Assembly: GCA_026003175.1 (NCBI GenBank)
Contig: BPGT01000001.1
Coordinates: 434,001-498,000, forward strand
DNA: 64,000 nt
Direction: 5' to 3'
From: Armatimonadota bacterium
GTDB lineage: Bacteria > Armatimonadota > HRBIN16
Below, one piece after another: positions 8,735 to 17,531 of this stretch. Under the pieces are notes generated by a model, which saw nothing but the letters and a program-made list of their open reading frames with translations, made no database searches and was not told the DNA's origin. The first letter of the stretch is position 1. Each line of letters begins with the position of its first letter. Both the position numbers and the translations under genes were made by a program.

Positions 8735-9052
8735 TCAGTGATCTGCAAGGCGGCGCATGTCGTATTCGGAGAGCACCCCTATTTTTCTCACAAATCGCTC
8801 TTGCGCTACCGAACGCACTTGAAAGGCATCGGCTGCAGATGTCTTCTCCGAACCATTCTCTGGGCTTGGCTCCAGATGTCCCATCCAAGGTGCCGTAGAG
8901 TAGTGCGCCTTCCACTCCGTTATGGGCACAATCACCTTGAGAGGCAAAATGCCTACTGCATCATCATTCACAATCACTGCCGGGCGCGTTTTTCGGTTCT
9001 CGGATCCGACGGTTGGGTCCAGGTTAATCAGCCAAACTTCACCCCTCTGCAT
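8735..9052 (-). CDS. PemK/MazF-family mRNA interferase toxin
   Basis: 105 residues with the whole MazF/PemK signature: RGEVWLINLDPTVGSE, KTRPAVIVNDD, LKVIVPITEW, and C-terminal DAFQVRSVAQERF. Toxins of this family cut single-stranded RNA at short motifs to stop growth when their antitoxin is lost. The start lies 14 nt inside the end of a 26-codon reading frame on the same strand that has its own ribosome-binding site and is the likely antitoxin. The cassette stands directly downstream of uppP and has its own promoter. Confidence 0.92.
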   Translation of the reverse strand: MQRGEVWLINLDPTVGSENRKTRPAVIVNDDAVGILPLKVIVPITEWKAHYSTAPWMGHLEPSPENGSEKTSAADAFQVRSVAQERFVRKIGVLSEYDMRRLADH

Positions 9053-9119
9053 AGAAATCCTCGCCGTCCAGAGATGTAAAGGCGGTCAGTTCTCTATCTT
9101 CTGTGTAGTCCGCAAGCAT
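9039..9119 (-). CDS. 26-residue candidate antitoxin of the PemK/MazF toxin
   Basis: Too short for usual gene calling. Reads MLADYTEDRELTAF then TSLDGEDFYAEG, stop. The ATG at 9119 is preceded by GGAGGTG at a good distance. The stop overlaps the toxin start by 14 nt, so translation is coupled. The peptide is strongly acidic, as expected for something that fills the RNA-binding groove of a basic MazF dimer, and resembles only the C-terminal toxin-neutralising tail of MazE; no DNA-binding domain is present. Antitoxin identity is inferred from position, overlap and charge. Confidence 0.65.
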   Translation of the reverse strand: MLADYTEDRELTAFTSLDGEDFYAEG

Positions 9120-9155
9120 TGTGCTGGACACCTCCTGAACCTCCTTGACGGCTGT

Positions 9156-9184
9156 ATTATAACGCTACCAGCGGGTTCTGTCTA
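9156..9184 (-). promoter_or_regulatory. Sigma-70-type promoter of the mini-antitoxin/PemK cassette
   Basis: On the minus strand: -35 TAGACA (9179-9184), 17-nt spacer, -10 TATAAT (9156-9161). This is one mismatch from consensus. It starts 3 nt beyond the uppP stop and reads toward the 26-codon antitoxin 37 nt downstream. Confidence 0.6.
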
Positions 9185-9186
9185 CA

Positions 9187-10005
9187 CTATCTCCTCATCC
9201 ACCACACCGTCAGCACCAGCAAACCCAGCGCCAGCCGGTACCACAGGAACAGGTTCACCGAGTGCGTGCGCAGGTAGCGCAGCAGGAAAGCAATGGAGAG
9301 ATAGCCCACGACACTGGAGGTGACCACCCCTGCTGCCATCACCAGCAGTTGCTCGCTAGCAGGAGGCGACTTCACCAGATGGCGGAACGTCCATAGCGTG
9401 GCTCCCAGGGTAATCGGCGCGGAGAGCAGAAACGAGAACCTTGCCGCCGCCTCGCGTGTTAAGCCTAGCATCAGCCCCGCGGTGATCGTCGCTCCAGAAC
9501 GCGATACGCCCGGTATTAACGCCAGCGCCTGCGCACAGCCGATCAGGAAGCCCTCGAGGGTGCGCAAAGACTCCACCGGACGCTCGCGCCTGCCAAAGCG
9601 ATCAGCAAGGTATAGAATCACGCCCATCAGCATCAGCAGTCCAGCAATCAGCGCAATCCGGGTGCGGATGCTCTGCTCAATCACGTTCTCGAACAGCGCA
9701 CCCGCCGCCGCACCCGGCACGCATGCCAGCAGAATCATCCACGCCACACGGCGGTCTTCAGGGTGTGGGTTAGCAGGGCGGAACAGAGCACGAAACAGCC
9801 TCCACAAGTCATGCCGGAAGTAACCGATGACTGCTACCGTGGTGCCCAGATGGAGCGCCACGTCGAACACCAGCTTCTCCTGCGGGGTACCTTCTTGCCA
9901 GCCAAACAGCCAGGGGGCAATCAACAGGTGGGCAGAGCTGGAAATGGGCAAAAACTCACCCAATCCCTGCAGGATGCCCAGCACCACAGCTTCTATCAGG
10001 TTCAT
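9187..10005 (-). CDS. uppP: Undecaprenyl-diphosphatase
   Basis: 272 residues, polytopic membrane protein of the BacA/UppP family. Both signature motifs are present: EFLPISSSAHL (about residues 17-27) and PGVSRSGATI (about residues 160-169). The enzyme dephosphorylates undecaprenyl diphosphate to recycle the lipid carrier used for peptidoglycan and surface polysaccharide; this activity gives bacitracin resistance. The ATG overlaps the stop of the AI-2E-type permease gene (ATGA). Its place at the end of an operon with a WecA-like transferase and WecB fits a lipid-carrier-based polysaccharide role. Confidence 0.95.
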   Translation of the reverse strand: MNLIEAVVLGILQGLGEFLPISSSAHLLIAPWLFGWQEGTPQEKLVFDVALHLGTTVAVIGYFRHDLWRLFRALFRPANPHPEDRRVAWMILLACVPGAAAGALFENVIEQSIRTRIALIAGLLMLMGVILYLADRFGRRERPVESLRTLEGFLIGCAQALALIPGVSRSGATITAGLMLGLTREAAARFSFLLSAPITLGATLWTFRHLVKSPPASEQLLVMAAGVVTSSVVGYLSIAFLLRYLRTHSVNLFLWYRLALGLLVLTVWWMRR

Positions 10006-11132
10006 GCTCTAACCACTTCCTCCGTTCTGGGTGTCAGACGCTTTGTGCGTTGGGGAGCGATCCAGTAGCGGTGTAATACCACGCGGATGACTGCTGCCAC
10101 CGGTGGAGCCAAAAACATGCCCATCAGCCCGAAAAACTGTGCCCCGATGAGCAGTACCAGGATCACCGTCACCGGATGCAGTTTTACCCGCTCGCCAATC
10201 AGGATTGGCAGGATGAGCTTGCTCTCGATAAAATGTAGCGCGGTAAAGAAAAGCAACACATGCACCGCTACCATCAGGTTATGCGGATACTGCAGCACCA
10301 CCAGTAACACGATGGGTATTCCTCCCAATATCGGTCCAATGATAGGAATAGCACGAGTGATACCTGCCAACACCGCCAGCACCAGCGTGTACTTGACACC
10401 GAGCAATCCCAGTCCGATACCCACCACCACACCAGCGATAATACACAACAGCAGCTGCCCAATCACGTAGTTTTCCAGTATCAGGTTCGCCTGTCGCATC
10501 AGCCACAGGGCATCGCGCCACCAGCGACGAGGCACCAGCGCTACGAACTCGTGCTTGATGTTGCGCGAGTCGGTAAGAAAGTAGAACGCCAGCACCGGTA
10601 TCAGCACAATCTCCACGATATGCCCTACTATCGTCGCGGTGCTTGCAATCAGACTGCTCACCCACTGACGCGACATCTCCACAATACCGCCCACGTTCTG
10701 GCTCTCTACCAGACGGCGTACATCTGGTGGCAAGGTGCTGTACCATGCCTGCACGTCCTTGACGAACTGCTGAATCTCTTGCTGGTACTGGGGCCAGTTT
10801 GTTGCCAGCGCACGGATTTCCGCCTGGAACGGGGTGATTAACACGCGCACGCTGAGGTAGGTCAGGTAGCCGTACAGCACGAACACCGCCAGCGTAGTGA
10901 ACGGACGCACTATCTTGCGCGGCACGCGCGACGGCAACAGGCGACAGAGCAGATGAACCAGCCAGCCGGCAGGGTAGGCGAACAGCCCCGCCACAATCAA
11001 GGTGACCAGGATAGAACGAATACGCACCGCCACGTACACCGCCAGCGCGATCATCAGCACCCGCAGAATAAACAAGCTGGCGGTGCGCGCAATGTACCGA
11101 ACCCTGCTCTGCCAAGAGTGCCAGTCGTTCAT
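10002..11132 (-). CDS. AI-2E-family membrane transporter
   Basis: 376 residues with about eight membrane segments. The C-terminal block (GITRAIPIIGPILGGIP, then LHFIESKLILPILIGERVKLHPV) is diagnostic of the AI-2E transporter family. A soluble loop lies at about residues 90-160. Members export small molecules or act as Na+/H+-type antiporters; the name does not prove autoinducer transport. It overlaps both neighbours, wecB and uppP, by 4 nt (ATGA), so it is made with cell-envelope enzymes. Confidence 0.88.
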   Translation of the reverse strand: MNDWHSWQSRVRYIARTASLFILRVLMIALAVYVAVRIRSILVTLIVAGLFAYPAGWLVHLLCRLLPSRVPRKIVRPFTTLAVFVLYGYLTYLSVRVLITPFQAEIRALATNWPQYQQEIQQFVKDVQAWYSTLPPDVRRLVESQNVGGIVEMSRQWVSSLIASTATIVGHIVEIVLIPVLAFYFLTDSRNIKHEFVALVPRRWWRDALWLMRQANLILENYVIGQLLLCIIAGVVVGIGLGLLGVKYTLVLAVLAGITRAIPIIGPILGGIPIVLLVVLQYPHNLMVAVHVLLFFTALHFIESKLILPILIGERVKLHPVTVILVLLIGAQFFGLMGMFLAPPVAAVIRVVLHRYWIAPQRTKRLTPRTEEVVRA

Positions 11133-12262
11133 GCGTTTACTCCAAAATGAGCAAACAGCACCTGTCGGATACGCTGCGCCGCCTTGCCGTCACCGTATGG
11201 GTTCACCGCGCGTGCCATTTGCTCGTAAGCGTCCTCGTCGGTCAGCAGGCGGCTTGCCTCCTGTACAATGCGCTCGGTATCGGTTCCTATCAACCGTGCA
11301 GTGCCTGCTTCTACCCCTTCAGGGCGTTCGGTGGTTTCACGCAGCACCAGCACCGGTTTGCCCAGGCTGGGAGCCTCTTCCTGCACGCCGCCCGAATCGG
11401 TGAGGATAAGGGTAGAATGCTGCATTAACTTCACAAACGGCGCGTAATCGGGAGGGTCCGTTAGCAGAACGCGAGGCACGCCACCCAGTACCTCGGCAGC
11501 AGTTTGGCGCACCAGCGGGTTGCGGTGCATGGGAAAAACTACCTGAATATCGTCAAAGCGTTCCACCAGAAGCTTCACCGCTGTACATATACGGCGCAAC
11601 GGCTCTCCCCAGTTCTCGCGGCGGTGCGCGGTGAGCAGCACCGTACGCAGAGGTGAGGCCATCGCCTGTTGCAGTTGCGGGTCCGTAACGGGATAGGGTT
11701 GCTCCGCCACCATCAGCAGGGCGTCGATGCCGGTGTTGCCCGTGACCCAGATGTTTTCGGGATGGACGCCTTCCCGTAGCAGGTTTTCGCGCGCTTTGGG
11801 AGTGGGCGCGAAGTGGAAGTCAGCGATGACTGCCGCCAGCCTGCGGTTCATCTCCTCCGGGAAGGGATTGTACTTGTGGTATGTGCGCAGCCCCGCTTCC
11901 ACATGCCCAAACGCCACCTGATGGTAAAATGCGGCGAGCGCAGCCACGAAGGTGGTGGTGGTATCGCCTTGCGCCAGCAATACATGCGGTTTCTGCTCCT
12001 GAAGCAGGACATCCAGCCCTTCCAGCACACGCACGGTAATCTGCGTGAGCGTTTGACCGTGCTGCATAATGTTCAGGTCGTGATGAGGGGTGATATGGAA
12101 GAGCTGCAGCACCTGGTCTAGCATCTCGCGGTGCTGTCCGGTCGCCACTACCTTCACCTGCACGAGCGGCTCGTATCGCTGCAGTTCCAGCACGACCGGC
12201 GCCATCTTCACCGCGTCGGGGCGTGTGCCAAAGACCGTCATCACCTGCAGGGGAGATGGCAT
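11129..12262 (-). CDS. wecB: UDP-N-acetylglucosamine 2-epimerase (non-hydrolysing)
   Basis: 377 residues, GT-B fold. Motifs include FGTRPDAVKMAPV, AQGDTTTTF, GHVEAGLRT, TAHRRENWG and TDSGGVQEEAP. It interconverts UDP-GlcNAc and UDP-ManNAc in the cytoplasm, supplying ManNAc for surface polysaccharide. The gene lies between a polyprenyl-phosphate GlcNAc-1-phosphate transferase and the AI-2E-family permease, with only 6 nt to the former, so it is part of an envelope-glycan operon. Confidence 0.95.
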   Translation of the reverse strand: MPSPLQVMTVFGTRPDAVKMAPVVLELQRYEPLVQVKVVATGQHREMLDQVLQLFHITPHHDLNIMQHGQTLTQITVRVLEGLDVLLQEQKPHVLLAQGDTTTTFVAALAAFYHQVAFGHVEAGLRTYHKYNPFPEEMNRRLAAVIADFHFAPTPKARENLLREGVHPENIWVTGNTGIDALLMVAEQPYPVTDPQLQQAMASPLRTVLLTAHRRENWGEPLRRICTAVKLLVERFDDIQVVFPMHRNPLVRQTAAEVLGGVPRVLLTDPPDYAPFVKLMQHSTLILTDSGGVQEEAPSLGKPVLVLRETTERPEGVEAGTARLIGTDTERIVQEASRLLTDEDAYEQMARAVNPYGDGKAAQRIRQVLFAHFGVNA

Positions 12263-12268
12263 GTGTGG

Positions 12269-13237
12269 TTACCTCGTCATCCGGTAGAGGGTGAAAGCGG
12301 CTACGCTGAACACCAGTCCAATGCCCCAGATAACGATGACAGCACGCCGATGGCCCAGTCGCCCGACCAGCCAGTGGTGGAAATGTCTCATATCCGCCTT
12401 ATGCAAAGGCTGACGCGCCAGCACGCGGCGCGAAACCACAAAAAAGGCATCGAAGAAGGGCACTCCCAGCACCAGCAACGGCACCAGCACCGAGATAGTG
12501 GCAGCCACCTTAAATGTACCCACTATCGCCAGCGTTGCCAGCACAAAGCCGATGAACTGTGCACCGACAGTACCCATGAAGATGGAAGCGGGGTTGATGT
12601 TGTGGCGCAAGAAGCCTACACATGCGCCCGCCAGCGCCGCAGCGGGGACGGCTATCATCAGCTGTTTCTCGGAGACCGCCATCAGGGTAAGCGTGCTGGC
12701 GGAAATCGCCGTCACTCCTGCTGCCAAGCCGTCCAGCCCGTCGATAGCGTCTACCGTTTTGGTTACCACAAATACCCACAGTGCGGTGACCGGAAGGCTC
12801 CACAAGCCTAGAGGTAGCCAGTATTCAGGACGATATTCGCCGGGCATCAGTGGCGCAAGCGGATGGGTAACGCCTTCGATGCGGATACCGAACAGCGCCA
12901 ACGCCACGCCCGCTCCCAGCAGTATCACCAGCTGCCAGAGGGGCGTGATTTGCACCTTATCATCGAGCATCCCAAACAGCGCGATAACCGTCCCCAGTAC
13001 GAGGATTGCCGTCAGCGCGTTGCTCCAGAGATTCAGCCAGAGCGCCGTTGGGATAACCGCCATCCAGAAAGCGAGGTAGATGGCAATACCACCCCAGCGT
13101 GGTGTAGGCTCGCGGTGCACTCGCCGTTCGTCCGGCTGGTCAATCACACCCATGCGCTCGGCAAGCTTTCGCACCACAGGCGTCACTAGCGCAGCAACCA
13201 CCATTGCTATCAGGAAAGTGATAAAAGCTATTCGCAC
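12269..13237 (-). CDS. Polyprenyl-phosphate N-acetylhexosamine-1-phosphate transferase (WecA/TagO/MraY family)
   Basis: 322 residues, about ten membrane helices. Catalytic signatures are present: [24 protein letters not shown] and [16 protein letters not shown]. These enzymes transfer a UDP-sugar phosphate to undecaprenyl phosphate, starting polysaccharide or teichoic-acid-like assembly. The GTG start at 13237 follows GAGGAGAG and overlaps the end of the dCMP deaminase gene by 10 nt. With wecB and uppP nearby, a WecA/TagO-like role (GlcNAc-1-P) is more likely than MraY, which would be expected in a mur/dcw cluster. Confidence 0.9.
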   Translation of the reverse strand: MRIAFITFLIAMVVAALVTPVVRKLAERMGVIDQPDERRVHREPTPRWGGIAIYLAFWMAVIPTALWLNLWSNALTAILVLGTVIALFGMLDDKVQITPLWQLVILLGAGVALALFGIRIEGVTHPLAPLMPGEYRPEYWLPLGLWSLPVTALWVFVVTKTVDAIDGLDGLAAGVTAISASTLTLMAVSEKQLMIAVPAAALAGACVGFLRHNINPASIFMGTVGAQFIGFVLATLAIVGTFKVAATISVLVPLLVLGVPFFDAFFVVSRRVLARQPLHKADMRHFHHWLVGRLGHRRAVIVIWGIGLVFSVAAFTLYRMTR

Positions 13238-13710
13238 CTGCGTTCTCTCCTCGTTCTGCCGGGGAAGATGAGCTCCGCTACGCCATCGCGTAATCGCACG
13301 AGCTCCATCCCCGCCTCTTCGAATAGCTCCATCGCGAACGGGTCAGGATAGTCTCCCTCAAATACCACGCGCTCGATGCCCGCGTTGATAATCATTTTGG
13401 CGCAGGCGTTGCACGGCTGGCAGGTGACGTACACCGTCGCGCCGCGTGTGGACACGCCGTTCAGCGCAGCCTGCAGGATGGCGTTCTGTTCGGCATGCAG
13501 GGCGCGCTGGCAATGTCCGTCCACGATTTTACAGCCCACCTCGGTACAATGCGCCAGCCCATGCGGCGCGCCGTTGTAGCCGGTGGTTAGGATACGCCTG
13601 TCCAGCACAATCACCGCGCCCACCGACCGCCGAGGGCAGGTTGCTCGGGTGGCAACCTCCTTGGCAATGCGCATGAAGTACTCATCCCACGATGGTCTGG
13701 TATCTGCCAT
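13228..13710 (-). CDS. Deoxycytidylate (dCMP) deaminase
   Basis: 160 residues. The zinc site is visible as HAEQNAI (His-x-Glu) and QPCNAC (Pro-Cys-x2-Cys). The N-terminal [21 protein letters not shown] and the TGYNGAPHG loop are typical of dCMP deaminases (ComEB type), which make dUMP for thymidylate synthesis in the cytoplasm. ComEB-like relatives are often near competence genes, but here the neighbours are glyA, whose product feeds one-carbon units to thymidylate synthase, and wecA, so a nucleotide role is more likely. Confidence 0.92.
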   Translation of the reverse strand: MADTRPSWDEYFMRIAKEVATRATCPRRSVGAVIVLDRRILTTGYNGAPHGLAHCTEVGCKIVDGHCQRALHAEQNAILQAALNGVSTRGATVYVTCQPCNACAKMIINAGIERVVFEGDYPDPFAMELFEEAGMELVRLRDGVAELIFPGRTRRERRCE

Positions 13711-13729
13711 CTTCCCTCCCCATTAATCA

Positions 13730-15007
13730 TTATGCCAGAACCGGGAACTGGTCGCAGAGGGCAAGCACCTCTTGACGTATCGCATCCAGCCTGTCCTCGT
13801 CCTCCGGTGCTTCCAGCGTGCGGGCGATAAGCTCGGCGATACGCTCCATCTCCGGTTCAGCCATACCGCGTGTGGTCACCGCCGGTGTGCCCAGACGGAT
13901 CCCGCTGGTCACGAAGGGCTTTTCGGGGTCAAACGGTATCATATTGCGGTTGACGGTGATGTTCACACTGTCCAGCACCACTTGTGCCTTACGGCCGGTG
14001 AGCTTTTGCGGGCGCAGGTCTATCAGCATCAGGTGGTTATCGGTGCCGCCGGAAACGAGTCGAAAGCCGCGCCGTGCCAGTCCATCCGCCAGCGCACGGG
14101 CATTGCGGCGGATCTGTGCCTGATACAGTTTGAACTGCGGTTGTAATGCCTCTTTGAAGCAGACCGCCTTCGCCGCGATAATGTGCATCAGCGGTCCGCC
14201 CTGCATCCCGGGGAATACAGCTTTGTCGATAGCCTGAGCGTACTCCGCCCTGCATAGAATCATGCCGCCGCGCGGGCCACGCAGAGTCTTGTGGGTGGTG
14301 GTAGTGACGAAATCGGCATAGGGGATGGGTGAGGGATGCTCGCCTGCCGCCACCAGCCCCGCGATGTGCGCCATATCCACCATCAACTTCGCACCGACCT
14401 CATCGGCAATCTCGCGGAAGGCGGCGAAATCAATGATGCGCGGGTAGCAACTGGCGCCCGCGACGATCAGCTTGGGGCGATGCTGTCGGGCGAGGTCGCG
14501 CACTTGGTCGTAGTCTATCTCTTCAGTGTCGGGATGTACGCCGTAGTGCACCGCGCGATACAGCATGCCCGAAAAGTTCACCGGACTACCGTGCGTTAGG
14601 TGTCCACCCATTGACAGGTCCATCGCGAGGAAAGTATCTCCCGGCTGAAGTGCCACGCTGTACACCGCCTGGTTCGCCTGTGCGCCCGAGTGGGGCTGTA
14701 CGTTGGCGTGTTCCGCGCCGAACAGTTGCTTCGCCCGCTCGATGGCAAGGCTCTCCACCACGTCCATGTTCTCACAGCCACCGTAATAGCGTTTGGCAGG
14801 ATAGCCTTCGGCATACTTATCGGTCATTACCGAGCCCATTGCTTCGAGCACCGCTCTGCTGGCAATGTTCTCGGAGGCGATGAGCTCGAGGTGGGTGTGC
14901 TGACGTTTCTTCTCGTTCTCAATTGCAGCGAATACTTCAGGGTCCACTTCCGATAGCGGAGCGGTCCGGTGGTAGTGCATAGTGAGACGATTATCTAGCA
15001 GGCTCAC
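13730..15007 (-). CDS. glyA: Serine hydroxymethyltransferase
   Basis: 425 residues of the fold-type I PLP family. The PLP lysine motif is [42 protein letters not shown] and [12 protein letters not shown] are all present. It converts serine and tetrahydrofolate to glycine and methylene-THF. The GTG at 15007 is preferred to the ATG nine codons later because GAGGGAG precedes it; this gives a 17-nt overlap with rpiB. The next gene downstream, dCMP deaminase, uses the same thymidylate pathway. Confidence 0.96.
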   Translation of the reverse strand: MSLLDNRLTMHYHRTAPLSEVDPEVFAAIENEKKRQHTHLELIASENIASRAVLEAMGSVMTDKYAEGYPAKRYYGGCENMDVVESLAIERAKQLFGAEHANVQPHSGAQANQAVYSVALQPGDTFLAMDLSMGGHLTHGSPVNFSGMLYRAVHYGVHPDTEEIDYDQVRDLARQHRPKLIVAGASCYPRIIDFAAFREIADEVGAKLMVDMAHIAGLVAAGEHPSPIPYADFVTTTTHKTLRGPRGGMILCRAEYAQAIDKAVFPGMQGGPLMHIIAAKAVCFKEALQPQFKLYQAQIRRNARALADGLARRGFRLVSGGTDNHLMLIDLRPQKLTGRKAQVVLDSVNITVNRNMIPFDPEKPFVTSGIRLGTPAVTTRGMAEPEMERIAELIARTLEAPEDEDRLDAIRQEVLALCDQFPVLA

Positions 15008-15470
15008 GTTCTGTTTCTCCCTCGGTATAGCGTTTCTCTAACATCTGTACTTTATGCACACGACGGACATGTCGCTCTTCGTCGGTGAACGAAGCGTTGA
15101 GGAATGCGCTCACAATCTCCATCGCCAGCTCCGCGCCGATAATGCGCCCCCCCATACACAACACGTTCGCGTCGTTGTGTTGGCGGGCTAATCGGGCGGT
15201 GACGGGGTCTTGTGCGTGTGCAGCACGGATACCTTTCACCTTATTTGCGCTGATGCTCATGCCCACACCCGTACCGCAGATGAGTATACCCAAATCGCAT
15301 TCTCCCTGCGCAACCGCGTTCGCCACCATGAGGGCGAAGTCGGGGTAATCGCATGGGGCGTCGGTATGGGTGCCGAAGTCACGTACGGTGATGCCTTGCT
15401 GCTGCAGGTACGAGCGCACAATGTTTTTCAAGTGGTAGCCAGCGTGGTCCGCGCCTAAGCCGATAATCAT
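14991..15470 (-). CDS. rpiB: Ribose 5-phosphate isomerase B
   Basis: 159 residues of the RpiB/LacAB family: [12 protein letters not shown] at the start, [13 protein letters not shown], and [14 protein letters not shown] with the catalytic cysteine. It interconverts ribose 5-phosphate and ribulose 5-phosphate. The ATG at 15470 is preceded by GGGGGAGGG and is the natural start of the conserved N-terminus; the frame extends further upstream into non-coding sequence. The C-terminal tail (about 20 residues, rich in Glu/Arg) is longer than in many homologues. It leads the operon into glyA. Confidence 0.94.
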   Translation of the reverse strand: MIIGLGADHAGYHLKNIVRSYLQQQGITVRDFGTHTDAPCDYPDFALMVANAVAQGECDLGILICGTGVGMSISANKVKGIRAAHAQDPVTARLARQHNDANVLCMGGRIIGAELAMEIVSAFLNASFTDEERHVRRVHKVQMLEKRYTEGETEREPAR

Positions 15471-15552
15471 GGAAAGCCCTCCCCCGAGAAGTGCAGGTTT
15501 ATTGTAACATGAGAGGGAGGGGTGTTGCAAGCGCGAGAATCTGATGGGCAGG

Positions 15553-15650
15553 TTATTCTCCGCTCCCGGCACGCCCCGTCATCTGTGCCAGCAGGGTATG
15601 TATCTGCTCCACCGCAGGAGCCGATATCCTTCCTATTTGCTCACTCAAGA
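15553..15650 (-). pseudogene. Possible 3' gene remnant cut by the MITE-like repeat
   Basis: On the minus strand a coherent short frame reads ILSEQIGRISAPAVEQIHT then LLAQMTGRAGSGE, stop at 15553. Its upstream side runs straight into the border of the repeat at 15651. The IGRIS..AVEQI pattern faintly recalls the C-terminus of MazF-type toxins, but 32 residues are not enough to assign it. It may be the tail of a gene disrupted by the repeat insertion. Confidence 0.3.
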
Positions 15651-15835
15651 TAGTACTACTTTGTCAAATCTTTTCTTTAAGGTGTTGGTATTGCCCCAGC
15701 GATTGAAAATCGCGGGCAACAGGGAACGAAACCTGCTAGCGCAGGTTATCCACTCCCGAAAGGGGTTTTGTGCACGTGCCCGCGACTTCCAGTCGCCGGG
15801 TGGTCTATAATAAATTGAGACTTGACAGAGTACTA
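15651..15835. mobile_element. MITE-like interspersed repeat, copy 1 (complete)
   Basis: About 185 bp with imperfect terminal inverted repeats (TAGTACTACTTTGTCAAATC at the left, complementary to GACTTGACAGAGTACTA at the right). Internally it holds several small hairpins, such as GCGATTGAAAATCGC, AACCTGCTAGCGCAGGTT and GCGACTTCCAGTCGC. There is no coding capacity. A second full copy lies at 22781-22962 and partial copies at 32866-32955 and 41784-41857. It fills most of the gap between rpiB and the next gene. Confidence 0.75.
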
Positions 15836-15893
15836 CAGAACAGTGTGAAGCAACGCTTGGCAGAGTTGAACTCTTCCAGAGAAGGTGAGCCTA

Positions 15894-16355
15894 ATGCGAG
15901 TCACCCTGTTGCTGTTAGCGCTGGTTTTCATCCCAGCACTGGCATTCTGGTTGAATCACGATACCATATCCGCCGTGCTAATCATTGTGTGGACTATTCT
16001 GGTACTGCCCGCAGGTATCCTGACCGCTATGGACTACCTTCGATACCGCCACGTCCACACGCCTGTGGTCAAAGGTGCACTTCGTGTGATTGTTCTGCTA
16101 GCGGGGGTAGCGGGTATCGTGTCCACCGTTCTAATCTGGGGCGGTATCTTGTGGGTGCTACCCCGATTCCGTTGGGATGCAAGGTGGTTGGTATCTGCCT
16201 TAGAGATTCCGGCGAAATCTGCGCTGGGCACTGTCTGCGGACTGTTCAGCTGGTACCTGGTGCGCTTAGCCCTGCGCGGTGAGGAGCCTTTTGACGAAGA
16301 GGATATCGAGGAGACAAACGAGCGGTTTGAGTCGTATGAGGAGCAGGAAGAATAG
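15894..16355 (+). CDS. Membrane protein of unknown function
   Basis: 153 residues with three or four membrane segments (about residues 2-18, 25-45, 60-86 and 104-123) and a strongly acidic C-terminal tail (EEPFDEEDIEETNERFE) that probably lies in the cytoplasm. The ATG at 15894 is preceded by GAAGGTGAG. It stands alone on the plus strand between two minus-strand operons. No family is recognised. Confidence 0.65.
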   Translation: MRVTLLLLALVFIPALAFWLNHDTISAVLIIVWTILVLPAGILTAMDYLRYRHVHTPVVKGALRVIVLLAGVAGIVSTVLIWGGILWVLPRFRWDARWLVSALEIPAKSALGTVCGLFSWYLVRLALRGEEPFDEEDIEETNERFESYEEQEE

Positions 16356-16397
16356 CAGTGCGTCAATCTTGACGTAGCCACAGGCTTATCCACTAAA

Positions 16398-16781
16398 CTA
16401 ACCCCCCCGTCTTTCCCTTCGAATCATCACTCCCGTCGCTTGCGCGGGTACTTTCATCGGGGGGAGCAGCTTACGCACGGTGACCTCTACCGCCGATGCA
16501 GGAAAGTTCTGCAGGATGTCTTCGGCGATGCGTTCGGCTAAGGTCTCTATCAGCCGAAACTGGTTCTCGGTGCTGATGGCTAACACGCGCTTCGCCACCG
16601 CCGAATAGTTGATGGTGCGCGACAGGTCATCACTCTGGGCAGCCGGACGGATGTCAAATTCCAGCACCACGTCCACGCTATAGCGATGACCTATCGCCTG
16701 TTCCTCGTCAGATGCCCCGTGGTAGGCGTGAAAGGTGATGCCCTCTATCAGGATAGTGTCAGGCCTCGTTTCACTTCCCAT
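16398..16781 (-). CDS. folB: Dihydroneopterin aldolase
   Basis: 127 residues. ILIEGITFHAYHGASDEEQ, then YSVDVVLEFD, and INYSAVAKRVL and LIETLAERIAEDIL fit the FolB family, which cleaves 7,8-dihydroneopterin to 6-hydroxymethyl-dihydropterin and glycolaldehyde in folate synthesis. The ATG at 16781 shares one base with the stop of the upstream gene (TGATG), so it is preferred over the GTG four codons earlier. No other folate gene is adjacent. Confidence 0.92.
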   Translation of the reverse strand: MGSETRPDTILIEGITFHAYHGASDEEQAIGHRYSVDVVLEFDIRPAAQSDDLSRTINYSAVAKRVLAISTENQFRLIETLAERIAEDILQNFPASAVEVTVRKLLPPMKVPAQATGVMIRRERRGG

Positions 16782-17497
16782 CACCGCACCCACGAATAGT
16801 CAGACATATCCACCGCACCGTCCAGGATGACCAGCACTTTCTCTCGCTGGGCAAGGTCCTTTGCATCCGGTGTAATCCCTTCGCCTGCCACCGCCGGAAA
16901 GGTCTGCACCCCGTGCTGTGTCAGGATAGCAGCACGCTTGCTGATGCGCTCCACGTCCGCGGGAAATATCATCCACGGAACTTCTATCGCGATGTGGATA
17001 GGCTCTCCTGTATGAGGATGTTTTGCCGAGGCCAGCTCATCTATCTGCAGTAGTTCCTGCTTCTCCTTGTCTGTGATCTGTGTGCCTGCATCCAACAAGT
17101 CCTCCACAAACAGCCCCAGGTCCACAACACGTGGACGCTTGACGTAATAGCCCAGTATCGCACTGGCTCTCTGGTGGAAGCGCAGCTCCAGCGTGTAGCC
17201 ACAGGATTTGCTAACTTCGCTGCTCAGTTTTTCCACCCAGCTGGTCAGGCGTTCGACAGTTTGCTTGAGTTCACGAACTTCCTCAAGGAGTTGCTGGTGG
17301 CTCGCCTCCAACCGTTCTAAACGCGAAATCGCTTGCTCGTGGCTGTGGGTCAGGCGATCGAGGGCTTCCTCTACCCGACGCAAGCGATCGGGCACCTGCT
17401 TCTCCTCTTCCGTGAAGAGCACGTCCCGCAGGCGGTCTCGCCACTCCGGGTGTTCACGCAGAATCTGTATCAGGTCGTCAACGGTGTGTATTTCCAT
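16781..17497 (-). CDS. Coiled-coil protein with C-terminal PD-(D/E)xK-like domain
   Basis: 238 residues. Residues about 30-100 form a long heptad-rich coiled coil (EEALDRLTHSHEQAISRLER and following). The C-terminal 130 residues (HIAIEVPWMIFPADVERISK, then RAAILTQHGVQTFPAVAGE) resemble the nuclease-like fold of DUF3782-type proteins that are common in cyanobacteria and thermophiles and whose function is unknown. IAIEV may correspond to the acidic motif of the fold; the catalytic lysine is not evident. It is coupled to folB by a 1-nt stop/start overlap. The family call is from memory of the pattern. Confidence 0.6.
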   Translation of the reverse strand: MEIHTVDDLIQILREHPEWRDRLRDVLFTEEEKQVPDRLRRVEEALDRLTHSHEQAISRLERLEASHQQLLEEVRELKQTVERLTSWVEKLSSEVSKSCGYTLELRFHQRASAILGYYVKRPRVVDLGLFVEDLLDAGTQITDKEKQELLQIDELASAKHPHTGEPIHIAIEVPWMIFPADVERISKRAAILTQHGVQTFPAVAGEGITPDAKDLAQREKVLVILDGAVDMSDYSWVR

Positions 17498-17531
17498 CGT
17501 CTGCCACCGCTCCTATTATACCTCTTATACC

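Noticed and set aside
15651-15835. TTATCCAC in the MITE-like repeats as DnaA boxes or an origin
   Set aside because: Only one site per copy, with the last base off consensus, and no dnaA/dnaN genes or AT-rich unwinding region.
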